From positions 3,533,496 to 3,597,495 of the forward strand of contig OZ022241.1 of NCBI GenBank assembly GCA_963978895.1: a stretch of DNA of 64,000 bases, written 5' to 3'. Under the pieces are notes generated by a model. It was not told the origin of the DNA. It did no database searches and saw nothing but the letters and a program-made list of their open reading frames with translations. Origin of the DNA: Erpobdella octoculata. Taxonomy: Eukaryota; Annelida; Clitellata; Hirudinida; Erpobdellidae. Within the stretch, counting starts at the first letter, position 1. Every line of letters starts with the position of its first letter. This document shows, one piece after another, positions 1 through 12,473 of the stretch. Position numbers and translations under genes: made by a program.

Positions 1-61
1 TAATACCATTGTAAAAAATAGAGGAAGGTTTTATGAAAAAAAAATTTAGATCGGTCACAAA

Positions 62-260
62 TTGAGATCGGGAGAGAGAGAAAGGGAGAGCGAGCGGGAG
101 CGAAAACTGGAGAATGCACGAAAACGGGAAAGCAAGCAAGAACGGAAAGACGACCGGGAGCGGAAGAGCAAGCGGGAAAGAAAAAAGAAACGAGAGAGCA
201 AGAAGGAGCAGGAGAGAGAGGGAGCGGGAAAAGAAACGGGAGCAAGAGAAAAAAACAATA
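62..260 (+). repeat. Purine-rich GA/GGGA tract
   Basis: About 200 bases of almost pure A and G, built on gagaga, gggaga and gagcggga variants. It translates only into low-complexity Glu/Arg/Lys in one direction and Ser/Arg/Leu in the other, so I do not regard it as coding. It runs into a Helitron-like terminus (accccgcta) near 280-292. Confidence 0.7.
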
Positions 261-429
261 AAACACTTTTAAACGCCAGGTAACCCCGCTATTATATATA
301 CATAAAGCAAATTGTTTAACTGCACACAATTTTAGAATGTAAAGACTTTTATAAAAAACATTTATTCCTCCCCCCCCCAAAGTTTTGCCGAAACGAATCC
401 CCTGCCGAAACGACTCCCCTGTAAAAAAT

Positions 430-457
430 CCCGGGCAACGCCGGGTAACCCCGCTAG
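430..457 (+). mobile_element. Helitron 3' terminus
   Basis: A GC-rich hairpin (cccgg-gcaacg-ccggg) followed by taaccccg and the terminal tetranucleotide CTAG at 454-457. This is the form of a Helitron 3' end: a hairpin upstream of CTRR. A related but shorter end lies at about 273-292. No matching 5' end is visible to the left, so the body is probably outside the window or eroded. The base after CTAG is A instead of the usual T. Confidence 0.6.
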
Positions 458-883
458 AGTAAAATAAAAATTACCTCTAGAAATATATTAGTGATTTTTA
501 ACAACATTATTGCAGCATTAACTAATAAATTCATTATTTTTTCTGCTTACTTATACAAAAAAATGCCTTGTAAAATATGACATTTGCAGAGCAGAACCAA
601 TGCATTGAAGAATCGCAATTGAAAATGAAGAAATTCAGATATAACTGAACAAGCGAAGAAAGCAAAAAGTGTCAATGAGAAAGAACAGATGAACGTCGAC
701 AACAATTTCATGCTCAGCCCAACTTAAGCCAGCATGTTGGCAAGGCCAGAAAAATAAACTGTCTCAACATGGAAAACCGCCAGAAACATTTAAAGTCTTT
801 TATGAGGATGTCTTAAGCCCTTACATTCCTAGGAATCAACAAACATGCTATTTTAGTTTAAGAGGCAGCAGTTCACAATTTAG

Positions 884-1271
884 TTGATGTTTGCAACAAC
901 CATCAACAAAGCACATAACCAATCTTTAGAACTGGACAGTTTAAAATTAGACGTTGAATATATTTCACATGAAAAAAAAACAGTTGCATGTTCTAAAGTT
1001 GGTCAATCAGACAGTTCTTGCATATCTTCAAGAATTCTGACATTAAACATATTAAAAAAATGTATTTATTGTTTGTTTTACATTTAGTCAAACTGAGTTA
1101 TAGCAATAAGTAGCGAATGTTTTAGTTTTAATTTTTTTGTTTAAACTATAATTTATACAAAACGAAATAGCGGTCAATACAAAACGAAAAAGATTGATTC
1201 TAATAAAAAATAAGAAACAACAAGAGAAAAATCTTTAAAAAGTCCGAGCAAAAGCCGGCTAAAACAGCTAG
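884..1271 (+). pseudogene. Decayed Helitron helicase C-terminus and 3' end
   Basis: Reading from 884, the peptide contains FATTINKAHNQSLELDSL, then ISHEKKTVACSKVGQS. These match in order the last motifs of Helitron PIF1-like helicases (AMxINKxQGQSLK..., then [16 protein letters not shown]), with many substitutions. The better-preserved copy at 30117-30435 in this window gives a direct comparison. The fossil ends in aaaagccggct...gctag, a Helitron-type 3' terminus with CTAG at 1268-1271 followed by T. Upstream sequence (590-880) may be more of the same element, but I cannot align it. It is not expected to be functional. Confidence 0.6.
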
Positions 1272-1739
1272 TAATTAATAAACCTAAATTATTCAAATTG
1301 TTATGATTATTTTATTTTCATATTCCTGATTCTTAGAAAATCGCAATTTTAGAATCTTTCTGTTTTATAAATTGATTTTTGCGTAGCCTAAAAAACCTGC
1401 CCGTCTTGATAAGAATTGAAAAATTACCGAATGTATTCCACAAATGATGAGTTGAATAGAAACGGAAAATATGGAATGAAAGAAAGAAGAAAAGTTCTAT
1501 TGTATTGAAATAATATGACTATGTTTTTTAAAGAAAATTTTGTAAAACCCACTTAAATGCAATTTGGAACAAATACCTTTGCCAAAAGGTCAATTTTGCG
1601 TGCCAATCTGACTTTTTAATGAAAACGTTTTTTCGTGTATCATTTTGCATATATATATTTTGGATATATAGTTTTGAAATTTGAACCATTTAGAATTTTA
1701 TCAGATATATTTATTACTTTGCATGTTTATACTGAGCTG

Positions 1740-2900
1740 ATGGGGTTTATTTATGTTATGACGTTATTGTATCTCCTATTTGGCACTTGGTTTACCGGCC
1801 TAAATTGTCAGTTCAGGAATAAAATATTTGAAAAAGACGAAACATGTGCGTTGGATGATCCCAGCATCAGTATAATTTTGCGTGGAAGTATTTCTTGTGG
1901 TTTGCTATGTTTGGCGGACGACTCATGTGTTGCTTTCAAATATTGGACAAACACAAAGATATGTCAGCTCTTTAATTTTTATCCGTACAAATTTATTTAC
2001 AACGAATCTTGCCCCGGTTATGAGGTTTGTGAAAATTGATAAAAAAAATGCATTTGTCAGTTCGTTATCAACCAAAATGTTTTTCAGGTTATCAGGCCAG
2101 TTAATGTTGCTACACAGAAAAGTGACTTGAAAGTTAACATATAAATTGTATCTATTTGCATTATTGAACCAAACCAATTTCAAAAAAAAATATAAGCAAC
2201 CATTGAATATTTCTATAGAAGTTGGCACCAATTTAGCTCTCTATAAAAAAACATCACAAAGCTCCACTGCGTTCCTGCTATTGCCTTTTTATTTAAGTTC
2301 CTGGCTTGCTGTCGACGGCTCCTACGGCACATCAGTTATACTATGTCAATGCAGTAAAACAAATGATAAAGATGGAGGACCAAATTGGTTTATGGTAGAT
2401 TTAAACAGAGTTGTTGTCGTTGATTATGTTCGCATTTTGACAAGAGACGCTTTATCACAACTTGGCAAGTTACATTTAGTGTAGATTTTTTTTTAATTTT
2501 TGGGAAAAGTGTAAAAAATGAAAAACTGATTAGTTTACATTGTAATTTAAAACAATAAATTTTTAATTTATCAAAATTTGTGGTTATTTATTCATTAGTT
2601 TATTTTTTATTTATTAAATAATTTGCCAATCAATTGTAATTTTTTAAAACAGAAGTCAGATATTTTAACTTGACTATTGGCGTCACAAATACTTCATGGA
2701 CGGTCAAAGCACCAGTAAGAAGCAAGTACCTTTTGTGTGGAATTTACAATGCCTACCCGGCTAGTGCTACCTGGATCAGAATAGATTGCTCTATTTCTAC
2801 TCCTGCTGGAATCTACGTCATCGTTCAGCAAACTCCTTGTGATCCTATTAATGGTGGATATCTCAGCCTATGTGAACTTGAAGTTTTTGAATTGGCTTGA
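1740..2900 (+). CDS. Secreted PAN/apple-FTP (F-type lectin-like) protein, cluster member 1
   Basis: Four exons: 1740-2024, 2088-2121, 2219-2464 and 2653-2900, giving 270 aa. Exon 1 encodes a hydrophobic signal peptide ending near NC-QFRNK and a PAN/apple-like domain with C..C.ADDSC.AFKYW...KICQL. Exon 2 is a 34-nt linker. Exons 3-4 encode a fucolectin/F5-8-type domain: NLALYKKTSQSST, LAVDG, NWFMVDLNR, YVRILTR, then LSLCELEVFE. Phases are 0, 1 and 1, and all junctions stay open. Introns 1-2 are GT-AG. Intron 3 seems to use a GC donor (g/gcaagt at 2464/2465), which is rare but matches the GC-AG consensus. I chose the ATG at 1740 because it aligns with the start of the other members. Compared with member 2 it lacks six residues (EMSPDC), hence one cysteine. 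FTP proteins generally bind fucosylated glycans; ligand and function here are inferred only. Confidence 0.75.
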
Positions 2901-5863
2901 TATTTTTAACAAACGATGATAAAAGAGCATTTTTAATCTTTCTTAGTTAGCCAATGGTGATTTCTGTTATGCATTGTTTGTTAGTTACATTTTTTATGTT
3001 TATTTTCATCTTCTAATTAGTTTAGTTTATTTTACTTGTGCAATATAAAAAACTTGAAAAGTTTTAAAATGTAGCTGCTCAAATATTCGATATCCGCTTT
3101 TTGCTGAAGCACATTATACTTGCTTGGCAAAATCTTTAATAACAATAGTACAAGTTATAAATTAAATAGTTTCGCTAAAAAATGTTAAAACTGTGTTGTT
3201 CACCATGATCAAATTATTAAATATGATTTTTCAAGCTTTTTTGCAGTTTGATTTGGTCAGTTATAAATTATACAGTCAATCAAAAGAAAATGTACGTATG
3301 TACGTATTTACGTATGTGTGTATGTATGTGTGTATATCTGCATGAATTGTGTTTATGTGTGTATGTGTGTATGTATGTATGTTTGTATGTTTGTTTGTAC
3401 GTCGACTGAACGACGTGTCTGACCGGGCCTTAAAATATTAATCTGTGCAGAGTTCTATGATACAATGTTCAAATTCTCAAATTTGTTCGCACATGAAATA
3501 GCAACAGGTAACTGCCGGAGACGTAACCGCATTTTTACACACTTTTATTTAACTTGACTTCTCTGTTTTTCTCTTATTAAGATTTTGAATTGATTTTTTA
3601 TCAATTTTTAATTAGAACTTTGAAACTTTCAGAATAGACTTTAAATACCCGCTAAAACAATATTACTAGACGGTCCTTGTGTAAATTACATGAATTTTTA
3701 GGTAATCATGATTTTGACAAAAGTTATTACTATAAACAATTGTAAAACTATTTTAGCATTTAGAAATTGATTTGCATAATTTTAAAAATTTTAAAAAGTG
3801 CTTTTAAAAAAACAATTTCTGAACATTTTTGTTTTACATGTGGTATAAATGACCACACTCAATTTTTATTCAATCTAAATTGTCAAGTTTTAAAAGTTAT
3901 AAAATTAAATAATCTTAATAAAATTGAATTTGAAAATGAATATTGAGACCTTTCAGATATTTCAAATATCAAATATCCTAAAGGTCTCAAAATGTTTCTT
4001 CAAGTTCATTTTTATTGATTTGTTTCTTAGAAATCAGAAATTCGACGTTACCACAATAATAATGAGAAGGTACATTGAAAGTTGTGTTATTGTATCGTAT
4101 GTATCTTTTGTTCCATGTACTTAAATGTAAATTTGGAACACTGGATTGTGCACTTGGGAGGCATCAATGCATTATTTTTGTTAACATGATAACTTCCGCT
4201 GCATCGATTGTAGATGATTGTATAAAAAATGTCAATTAGCAGTTTGCATTTTTGATCTATCTTCTTGCAAATTGATTGTGCAAATCTAAATTTTTTTTTA
4301 AATGTTTTTTTAGGTTGCTATATGGAACCTGATTAAGTTTTTAAATATATTTTGTCTTATGATAAAATTTTAACGAATTTAAGTTGCCATTGTTATAAAT
4401 AATAAATTTTATTTAGTGCTATTTTCAGCTCTTAAACTAATTAAAACTTAATTTGGCTACATGGCTAAAAGCAGAGTAAAAAAAGCTAATGGGTGTAATT
4501 TGGCTCAATAAACAATTCTTACAAACTCCGATTAAGAAATGGACATAAAAAACATGTGCAAAAAAAATTTCATAACAAGATATGAGACAAAATAGTATTG
4601 ATACTAGTTTGTTCATAGGCGCGTTGGTGAAACGGTAAAGCCGTGAACTTTTAAATGCAGTTTATTATATTTAAAAGTCAGTTACAATTTACGTATAAAA
4701 TTTCTTCATTTGACCTTTTTTCTATTTTTTATAAAACTGTTAACAAACATTAAATTATTTATTTATTTCTGTTTATTGTTGTTAGACCATTAGGCAAAAT
4801 GCTTAAAAAAACGGTCCTATTTGCTATAATTCTGATGAAAGAGTTATATCTAAATTATGAACTTCTACTTAATAACTGCCAAAGTTTTTCTATAAATAGT
4901 AGTGCAATCGAGACAAACTACTCTCAGAAACATGTAATAATGTTGAACGCAAAAATCTTATTTTTATTGATTTTAAAATCACAACAAGATATCATATTTA
5001 AATTTCAAAAATTAATTACGTTTTTTTTGTTTAAAATATTAATCTAAAAAAAAACATTTTTACAAGTGAAAATATACAAAACTAGTCTTTATAGAAGTTC
5101 TGTAAACATAACATGAGTGTAAAATTAACGTTAGAAATGGTAAATATGTGAAAACTGCTTTGATTATTTTTCTATAAATTACTTCTTTTGTTGTGTTACA
5201 ATATTATCAACCAATACTCTTTTACATCTGTAAAACATTTAAACTCAAGCCCAGTGTCTTATTACTATTATTATGATTATTATTATTATTATTATTATCA
5301 TTATTATTATTATTATATCTTAATGTGTTTTAGTTTCGTAAAATTACAAGATGAAGATAAATTTTTTGGGTACAATTTGTGTTACATGGGAAAATGAAAA
5401 CGTGCCGTTATCTCCCTTATGCCGAGAGAGGTAATTATTGTGTGGTGGTATTGATAATGATTATGAATAATGGTAGTGATTGTGTTGATAATGATGATGG
5501 TGGTGATTGTACATTCCAATTATATTTTCTTCTAAAAATTAGCACTTTCGGATTGTTTGTGCATTTCTATGTACTTTTTTGTGACCAAAAAAAATCTTCT
5601 TATTAGTAAAACCTGAAAAACATAAAAAATATTTTATTATATAAGACTTCCAAGAAGTACTTTTGTTTAATACACTTAAGTATAATTTAGAACAAATCCT
5701 ATTCGATTCTGAACACAATATAACGCCGTTAGCGTATCAATCTAAGTTGTAAGTTTGGAAAAACTATAAAAATATAAGTTAGGTCCATCTAGCAATTTTT
5801 AAATGTAAGAGAGTTAAAATATTCAGAAATACGTGTATTTATTTATATATTTATACCAGCTTA
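2901..5863. other. AT-rich spacer between cluster members 1 and 2
   Basis: No supported gene. It contains a degenerate (TATG)/(TGTA) microsatellite at about 3290-3410 followed by a small GC-richer patch. A tRNA-like head (ggcgcgttggtgaaacggtaa, 4619-4640) has no B box. An imperfect (ATT)n stretch lies at 5262-5315. Short ORFs here are AT-driven. Confidence 0.6.
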
Positions 5864-7212
<1,349 letters not shown>

Positions 7213-8308
7213 ATTTATTAAAACAAATTTAGTTTTAGGATGTCTCTGTTAGATATTTGTAGAATGTTTTATAATTTGACGTTATAGTTTGTATTTTTTG
7301 TATTGTTTTAATTAGTTTTGTTTTTGCCCTTAAAATTAAAAGCTGTAATTCAGTTTATACAAACATTCATATTATCTTGCTGAAACATTACGCTATAAAC
7401 GGCCGGCAAAATGTTGTACAATACTATTACAGTTTTCAAATGCAGTTGGCTACTAAATTCTTCTATTGTGTAGTATTTATTTTTCAAATTTATTAACTGT
7501 CTTGCTTTACAGTTATGTGCAGTCCGCTAATCAGTTTTAGACTTTGATCAACTTTAAATATAGCACTAAATCAAACCAGACTTCGGTTATTACTTTTTTT
7601 CTACTTAAAGCTAATTGGTTATGTTTTGAGCTTCTTAAATATTTGTAAATACAAAATATTTACAATATTTTTAAAAATGTGCTACGTGATTAAGAAAATA
7701 ATTTTTTAAATTTGACACTAATTAAAGTATTACCATTTTACGTTTCTACACAAGAAGGTTTTAAGCAAAATTCGGCATTGAAGTAGTCCTCACGGGAAGA
7801 AAGTTTGTATGGGTTTGACTAAGCATATCGACCGCCAAGGGTGCGCTAATCCTAGGGTTACTGTTAAAGTTGGCTTTTGATTTAGGGTAGTATAGTGGCA
7901 GGGCAAACTGCTTCTAGGTCTAACAATCAGCTGTTCAAATCTGACCAGCGTCGCCAGCGCTTGTAGACGTTTGAAGTGCTGCTAAGTTTAAGCTGTTACT
8001 GTTAAAACCTTTTAAGATCTAAACTCACAGCAACCAATGGGATTTGATTTTTGTTTTCTGTAGTCACGTCAAGTTTTTTTTAACCAAATTATAATTCTCT
8101 TTGGCTGTCTAGATCTTTATTTATGGTTTAACATCTACGAAAATCAATTTTCTGATGAAGTTATGAAATATAAAATGTCTATCAAATTTTCTGCAGTTGG
8201 ATAGAAAATTGTAGATAAAACAACAAGTGCCTACGCTAAAACTTTGTTGAAAATTAATTATTTACAAGTTACTTTTACTCACTTATAGTCCCATTTTACA
8301 GAACAAAC
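7213..8308. other. AT-rich spacer with a tRNA-like SINE head
   Basis: No gene is supported. The only recognisable item is the tRNA-like promoter block annotated separately at 7886-7960, within a moderately GC-richer patch (7780-8040). Confidence 0.5.
7886..7960 (+). mobile_element. tRNA-derived SINE head
   Basis: The sequence gggtagtatagtggcagggc resembles a pol III A box in a tRNA D-arm context. About 35 nt later comes gttcaaatc, a good B box. Spacing suits a tRNA promoter, but the cloverleaf is degraded and the sequence continues into non-tRNA DNA (gaccagcgtcgccagcgc), so a SINE remnant is more likely than a tRNA gene. Confidence 0.5.
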
Positions 8309-8316
8309 AGACTCAG

Positions 8317-8751
8317 CAGGGGCGCAGTCAGGGGGGCCGGGAGAATCCGTTAACCCCCAGATAAATACGCTGCTGAAACTCTTCATCACGTTGCCCCTCT
8401 CTTCCGCGACAGTCGAGAAATCCTTCTCAACTATGCACAGACTTAAATCATATCTACGCACCACAATGGACCAGGCAAGGCTGAATGGGTTTGCCCAGAT
8501 GACGATCAATCGCGACCTTCCCATTAATGAAGAAGCCGTCATTGACATTTTTTTTGCAAAAAAGGTGACTGAATTGGTTATTGTAATAAATTGGTTCAAA
8601 TTAAATGTCTTATAGTTTGATATTACTAATTTTTGCTTAAACTGTCTTTTAGCCTTGATTTTTGTGGTTTGTAAACTTTTCAGAAAACTCCTTACTTAAC
8701 TGTTTTTCCCCCCGGCTCCCCCCCCCCAAAAAAATTTTGGTTGCGCCCCTG
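8317..8751 (+). mobile_element. Internally deleted hAT transposon with perfect 8-bp target duplication
   Basis: The 435-bp element begins CAGGGGCGCA at 8317 and ends with the exact reverse complement TGCGCCCCTG at 8742-8751. It is flanked on both sides by AGACTCAG (8309-8316 and 8752-8759). CAGGGGCG-type inverted ends with an 8-bp duplication are diagnostic of hAT elements. G/C-homopolymer-rich subterminal stretches lie inside both ends. It carries only the 3' end of a transposase gene, so it is a deletion derivative that depended on enzyme from elsewhere. The perfect duplication suggests a not very old insertion. Confidence 0.92.
8349..8615 (+). pseudogene. hAT transposase C-terminal dimerisation fragment
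   Basis: The frame from about 8349 reads PQINTLLKLFITLPLSSATV and continues EKSFSTMHRLKSYLRTTM, then RLNGFAQMTINRD. This is the hAT family C-terminal dimerisation block (LP.S.A..ERSFS.....K...RS.M...RL..L). The upstream catalytic region is missing because the element is internally deleted. A splice-acceptor-like cccccag precedes it. The fragment lies wholly inside the hAT element at 8317-8751. No functional product is expected. Confidence 0.85.
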
Positions 8752-8865
8752 AGACTCAGCCATGTTTAAGCACTTACCCACCCACACACCCCGTGGACGC
8801 TGGTGAAGCCGGATGGATTCTAACCGTCTTGTAAAAAAAGTTGATAATTAATGAATGTCTTTATA

Positions 8866-9680
8866 GCAGTTGTGTACCAGCTGAACATCAAAGAACATGT
8901 CAAAGTACGACTTCGCAGTCTTAAGTTTCTGGTTTGCTGTCGCAGGCTTGTAGGTCGAGCGATTAATCAATTTCAATGCAGTCGTACAAATAATCTAGAT
9001 AGATGGATGACCAAAATGGTTTATGGTGAATCTGAATAAAATTATTTGTCGTTGGGCATGTTCGCATATTACCAAGACAAGTTCCACTCCAATTCAGTAA
9101 GTAAAATTTACCGCAGTTTGCTCTGGTATTGGACATTTAGGTATTTATTGTCAAAAGGGACTCACGTTACATCTAGAAAAACACTGAATAGTTCTAAAAA
9201 CAAACAATGGATTTCGTCATTAATCAAAGTTTATAGTGATTAATTTGTTTTTAAATTTATTACATTAACTTTAACTGCAAATCTTAAAAATTCAAACAAT
9301 TTGAGTTTAGCATCTGGAAGCTATCAAGCATCATTTTCAACTTTGCGGTGGATGCTTATTAAAAAAAAGTTGTAGAATTTAATAAAAACACAAAAATAGC
9401 TAGGATTGCTACCATCTTTCAAAAAATTGTATAACTTGAAAATCATACAACGAAACAGTAAATGAAAACGAGGAGTTTCTATGATTAATTGATGTCAATT
9501 GTTTTACTTCTTGTATCTCTGCATAACAATTAACCAGAAAAAATCATCTTTGCTACACTGAGACTGAGAGCAAAAGCACTCACACATATCTGTCTGAAAT
9601 CTACAATGACTATTCAAATACCTGGTTTATGGTTAATTTTTACTCTTCCTCGAATCTACGTTATCGATCGGTTTTGCATG
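8866..9680 (+). pseudogene. Eroded PAN-FTP paralogue (lectin exons 3 and 4 only)
   Basis: From 8866 to about 9100 the DNA follows exon 3 of cluster members 1-2 base by base with indels: an acceptor-like tttatag, caaagaacatg, ttgctgtcg, atggtgaat(t/c)tgaata, ttcgcatatta, and a donor-like cagtaagt. From about 9545 to 9680 it follows exon 4 (ctgaaatctacaatg, cctggttta, tcgaatctacg). Several frameshifts and stops interrupt it. No PAN exon is found upstream; the hAT element and a spacer sit there instead. A segment of about 180 bp around the exon 4 remnant is repeated further on (about 9425-9600 and 9750-9930), so the fossil was itself duplicated. Confidence 0.7.
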
Positions 9681-10053
9681 CGTTTTAAAATGTTTTTAAA
9701 ATACTCTTAATTGTTTATATTTTTATATAATCATGGTGAATATTACCATTTGAAAATTATACAACAAAACAGTAAATGAAAACGAGAAGTTGGTATGATT
9801 AATTAATGTCATTTGTTTTACTTATTTTATCTCGGAATACAAAATATCTAGCAAAAAATCAATTTCGCTAAACGCGCACACATCGACTGAAAGCGAAAGC
9901 AAACACATACGCACTTACGCTAAAGTGCGTTTTGAAAAATTTTCCAAAATAATCTTTTAATTATATTTAAATTTGAAAAATATATGTTATTACAACGTAG
10001 ACGTTTGCCTAGTAAAACTTTTATAATACAAGTAGTGGGGTTAATTAACCTAT

Positions 10054-10140
10054 GTTGCAATCCTTAAAAGCCACCAGAAGCATGATAGAGTAGAAGATAC
10101 CAAAGAGCTGCGGTGCGAGGACACATCCCTGTTTGGTACC
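10054..10140 (-). pseudogene. Reverse-transcriptase fragment of a non-LTR element
   Basis: Read on the minus strand, this gives GTKQGCVLAPQLFGIFYSIM, the reverse-transcriptase motif KQGCVLAP.LF that precedes the YADD box in many LINE polymerases. Only about 29 codons are recognisable before similarity is lost. It is an old fragment unrelated in sequence to the LINE at 24-26 kb. The minus-strand ORF running from here to the CATA array (10153-10746) is not recognisable as protein. Confidence 0.55.
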
Positions 10141-10364
10141 ATGCGTGATACCCTACATACATACATACATATATGTTCCGGCGTTTGAAAGACAGTTTCT
10201 CATCTTGTTACAGTTGCCTGACGGTTTCAAAATGACTTCTTGGTTCTGGTACTTTGAAGATTTGCCGGTTATCTGGTTCTGGTCGAAAACGGCATGTGAT
10301 ACACAAATTTCGTCAGGGGGTTGCCGTCTGATCAACGGTCGTGGCCCTCCTTCCCGTGGTAGCG

Positions 10365-10404
10365 CATGGACGTCTGTATAATAGTTATTATACAGACGTC
10401 CATG
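10365..10404. repeat. Near-perfect 40-bp hairpin
   Basis: Two 19-bp arms (catggacgtctgtataata and its exact complement) are separated by only two bases (gt). Both sides are also flanked by the direct repeat ggtagcg. It lies in a GC-richer unassigned island (10190-10480) just before the CATA array. Confidence 0.85.
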
Positions 10405-10486
10405 GGTAGCGTCAGGAAAAAGGCCGAAACGCTGGGAAGGTCTTCCTCTGAAGATCTCTGACGAACTTGCTCGAAGAAGAGTTTTC

Positions 10487-10721
10487 ACATACATACATTC
10501 ATACATACATACATACATACATACATACATACATACATACATACATACATACATACATACATACATACATACATACATACATACATACATACATACATAC
10601 ATACATACATACATACATACATACATACATACATACATACATACATACATACATACATACATACATACATACATACATACATACATACATACATACATAC
10701 ATACATACATACATACATACA

Positions 10722-10750
<29 letters not shown>
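10487..10750. repeat. (CATA)n microsatellite
   Basis: A nearly pure tetranucleotide array of about 260 bases with a single variant unit (attc) near its left end. It generates open frames on both strands (IHTY and VCMY repeats) that are not genes. Confidence 0.97.
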
Positions 10751-10752
<2 letters not shown>

Positions 10753-11088
10753 CTACATATAACATACTGCAAACATAAAAAAAACTATGTCTGTTGATGT
10801 TTTTTTATCTTTAGAAACATAGAAAAAAATTGTAATTAACATTACAACACAAATCAAGATTCTGAGATTTAATATCTCAGAGGTTATGAATAAAAAAGAA
10901 TTTTCAGGACAAAATAATGAAACTCGAAAACGTTTTCTGCTTTAACAGTAATTTTGTTTTGCCGATCTTAAATTTAAAAATATAATAATAAATTATAAAT
11001 TGATATAAAACTAAAAACTTTGAATAAACAGTCCAAATAGTTATTTAAATTTTTAATTGTTGTTTATTAACTGTTTAACTAACTAATA

Positions 11089-11373
11089 ATGTGGTCAGTC
11101 CATGTAAGGCAATGGTTATTTCTGTTTGGCATATGGTTTGCTAATTTGAGTTGTCAGTCTAGGAATAAATTATTTGAGAAGTTTATAACATGTGAAATGA
11201 GTCCAGGCTGTGCTATAGATAATGTCGACATAACTGTTACTTTGTCTGAAAGTATTTTATGTCTCTTCCTTTGTGTGGCGGACAACTCATGTGTTTCTTT
11301 TAATTATTGGACAAACACGAAGATATGTTAGCTCTTCAATTTCTATCCGTACAAAATTATTTAGTTGTCCCAT
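11089..11373 (+). pseudogene. PAN-FTP cluster member 3: nonsense-truncated first exon
   Basis: It starts MWSVHVRQWLFLFG and continues through the same signal peptide and PAN/apple-like domain as members 2 and 4, including CEMSPGCAIDN and C.ADNSCVSFNYWTNTKIC. A TAG at 11329-11331 then replaces the CAG (Gln) that all other members have. Homology continues past the stop through the FYPYKII codons and ends abruptly near 11373, where unrelated sequence begins. No linker or lectin exons follow. A truncated 80-residue secreted product is conceivable, but the simplest reading is a pseudogene. Confidence 0.8.
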
Positions 11374-12473
11374 CAAGCTGCGTTTTATCCAATCAACTAT
11401 TTAGCGGTGATACTGATACTAACATATTAAACCAGACTACAAGAAAACGTTATTCATAAAAGCAGCTTGCCTAAAAATGGTTTTTAATACTTGATTTTAT
11501 TAAATGTATAAAGTTTAGAACATTTCGGGTTTGTGTTTAAAATTTTAAGCATGGGATTTGAGTTTAAAACTTTCAAAACTCTAGGTTCCGGTTTCCAACA
11601 TGCAGTCAAAATATAAAAAATGAAGCTAAGAAAATCGACGAAGCTGCGCCTTGCTTTTTGAAATTTACAAGTGATCTAGGATCTGCAATTGGATTCATGC
11701 ATATCAACAAACTTATTTTTAACTGTTTTCGGTTAGAAAAAACCACCAAATTTAAAACAGGAAACGTACCTAAAGAACGAGACCGAATTTGAAAAAGTGA
11801 CTAAATGAAACAAGATTCAATGCAAAGAGTTTCATTTTGCAAAATTTAAACACAAACGTATTTTGAGAAACATATTTTGATTTTTTGTAAATGCAAATAC
11901 TCTCAAAAAAGTATTTAAATACCAAAATCCAAAATCATATTTACCGTTATTTTGATACCAAAAATATACGTTTTTAATTTGCAAAATGCGTATTTTGAAG
12001 ATTTTTATTTGAAATACTGTCCACCTCTGCTTATAAAAGTAAATAAATATTGTCTTAAAAAAAATGACAGCTCAAAACTGAAGAAAACAATTTAGCAAAA
12101 TGACAGATTGAGCATCGATTTAAGTTGTCACTTTTGGATGCGCTATTTCAAATCACTTTTTGAGATGTCATTTTTTAGTTCCAGCAACTTTGAATAGTTA
12201 CTTGTTTGTCCAAACTTGTTTTTATCAATCAATCATAGAAATTAATTACTTTTTTGATGGCTTTCATGAAAATAACTTTTTTAAACTGATATTCTCTTAA
12301 GCACCACTAAGCGCAATTGTATAGCTGCAGCCAAAAAATCTCACATTGATCAGTGATCTTTTTCTATAAATTAGATTTGAGACGTTTTTCTGCTTTGGGC
12401 TTTCTTTTTGCAAATTCAGTCTGCAGACCAGAAGACTAGAGTTCTACGCACTGTATTGTCTTACTAACTACTA
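11374..12473. other. Spacer upstream of cluster member 4
   Basis: AT-rich with no supported gene. A short palindromic-looking stretch around 11830-12010 repeats motifs such as caaaat(a)cgtattttg in both orientations. Confidence 0.5.

Noticed and set aside
62..283. 73-codon Arg/Glu-rich ORF at the window start
   Set aside because: Low-complexity purine tract next to Helitron ends; no gene structure.
4615..4660. tRNA gene (ggcgcgttggtgaaacggtaaagcc)
   Set aside because: No B box or acceptor stem follows; at most a SINE head fragment.
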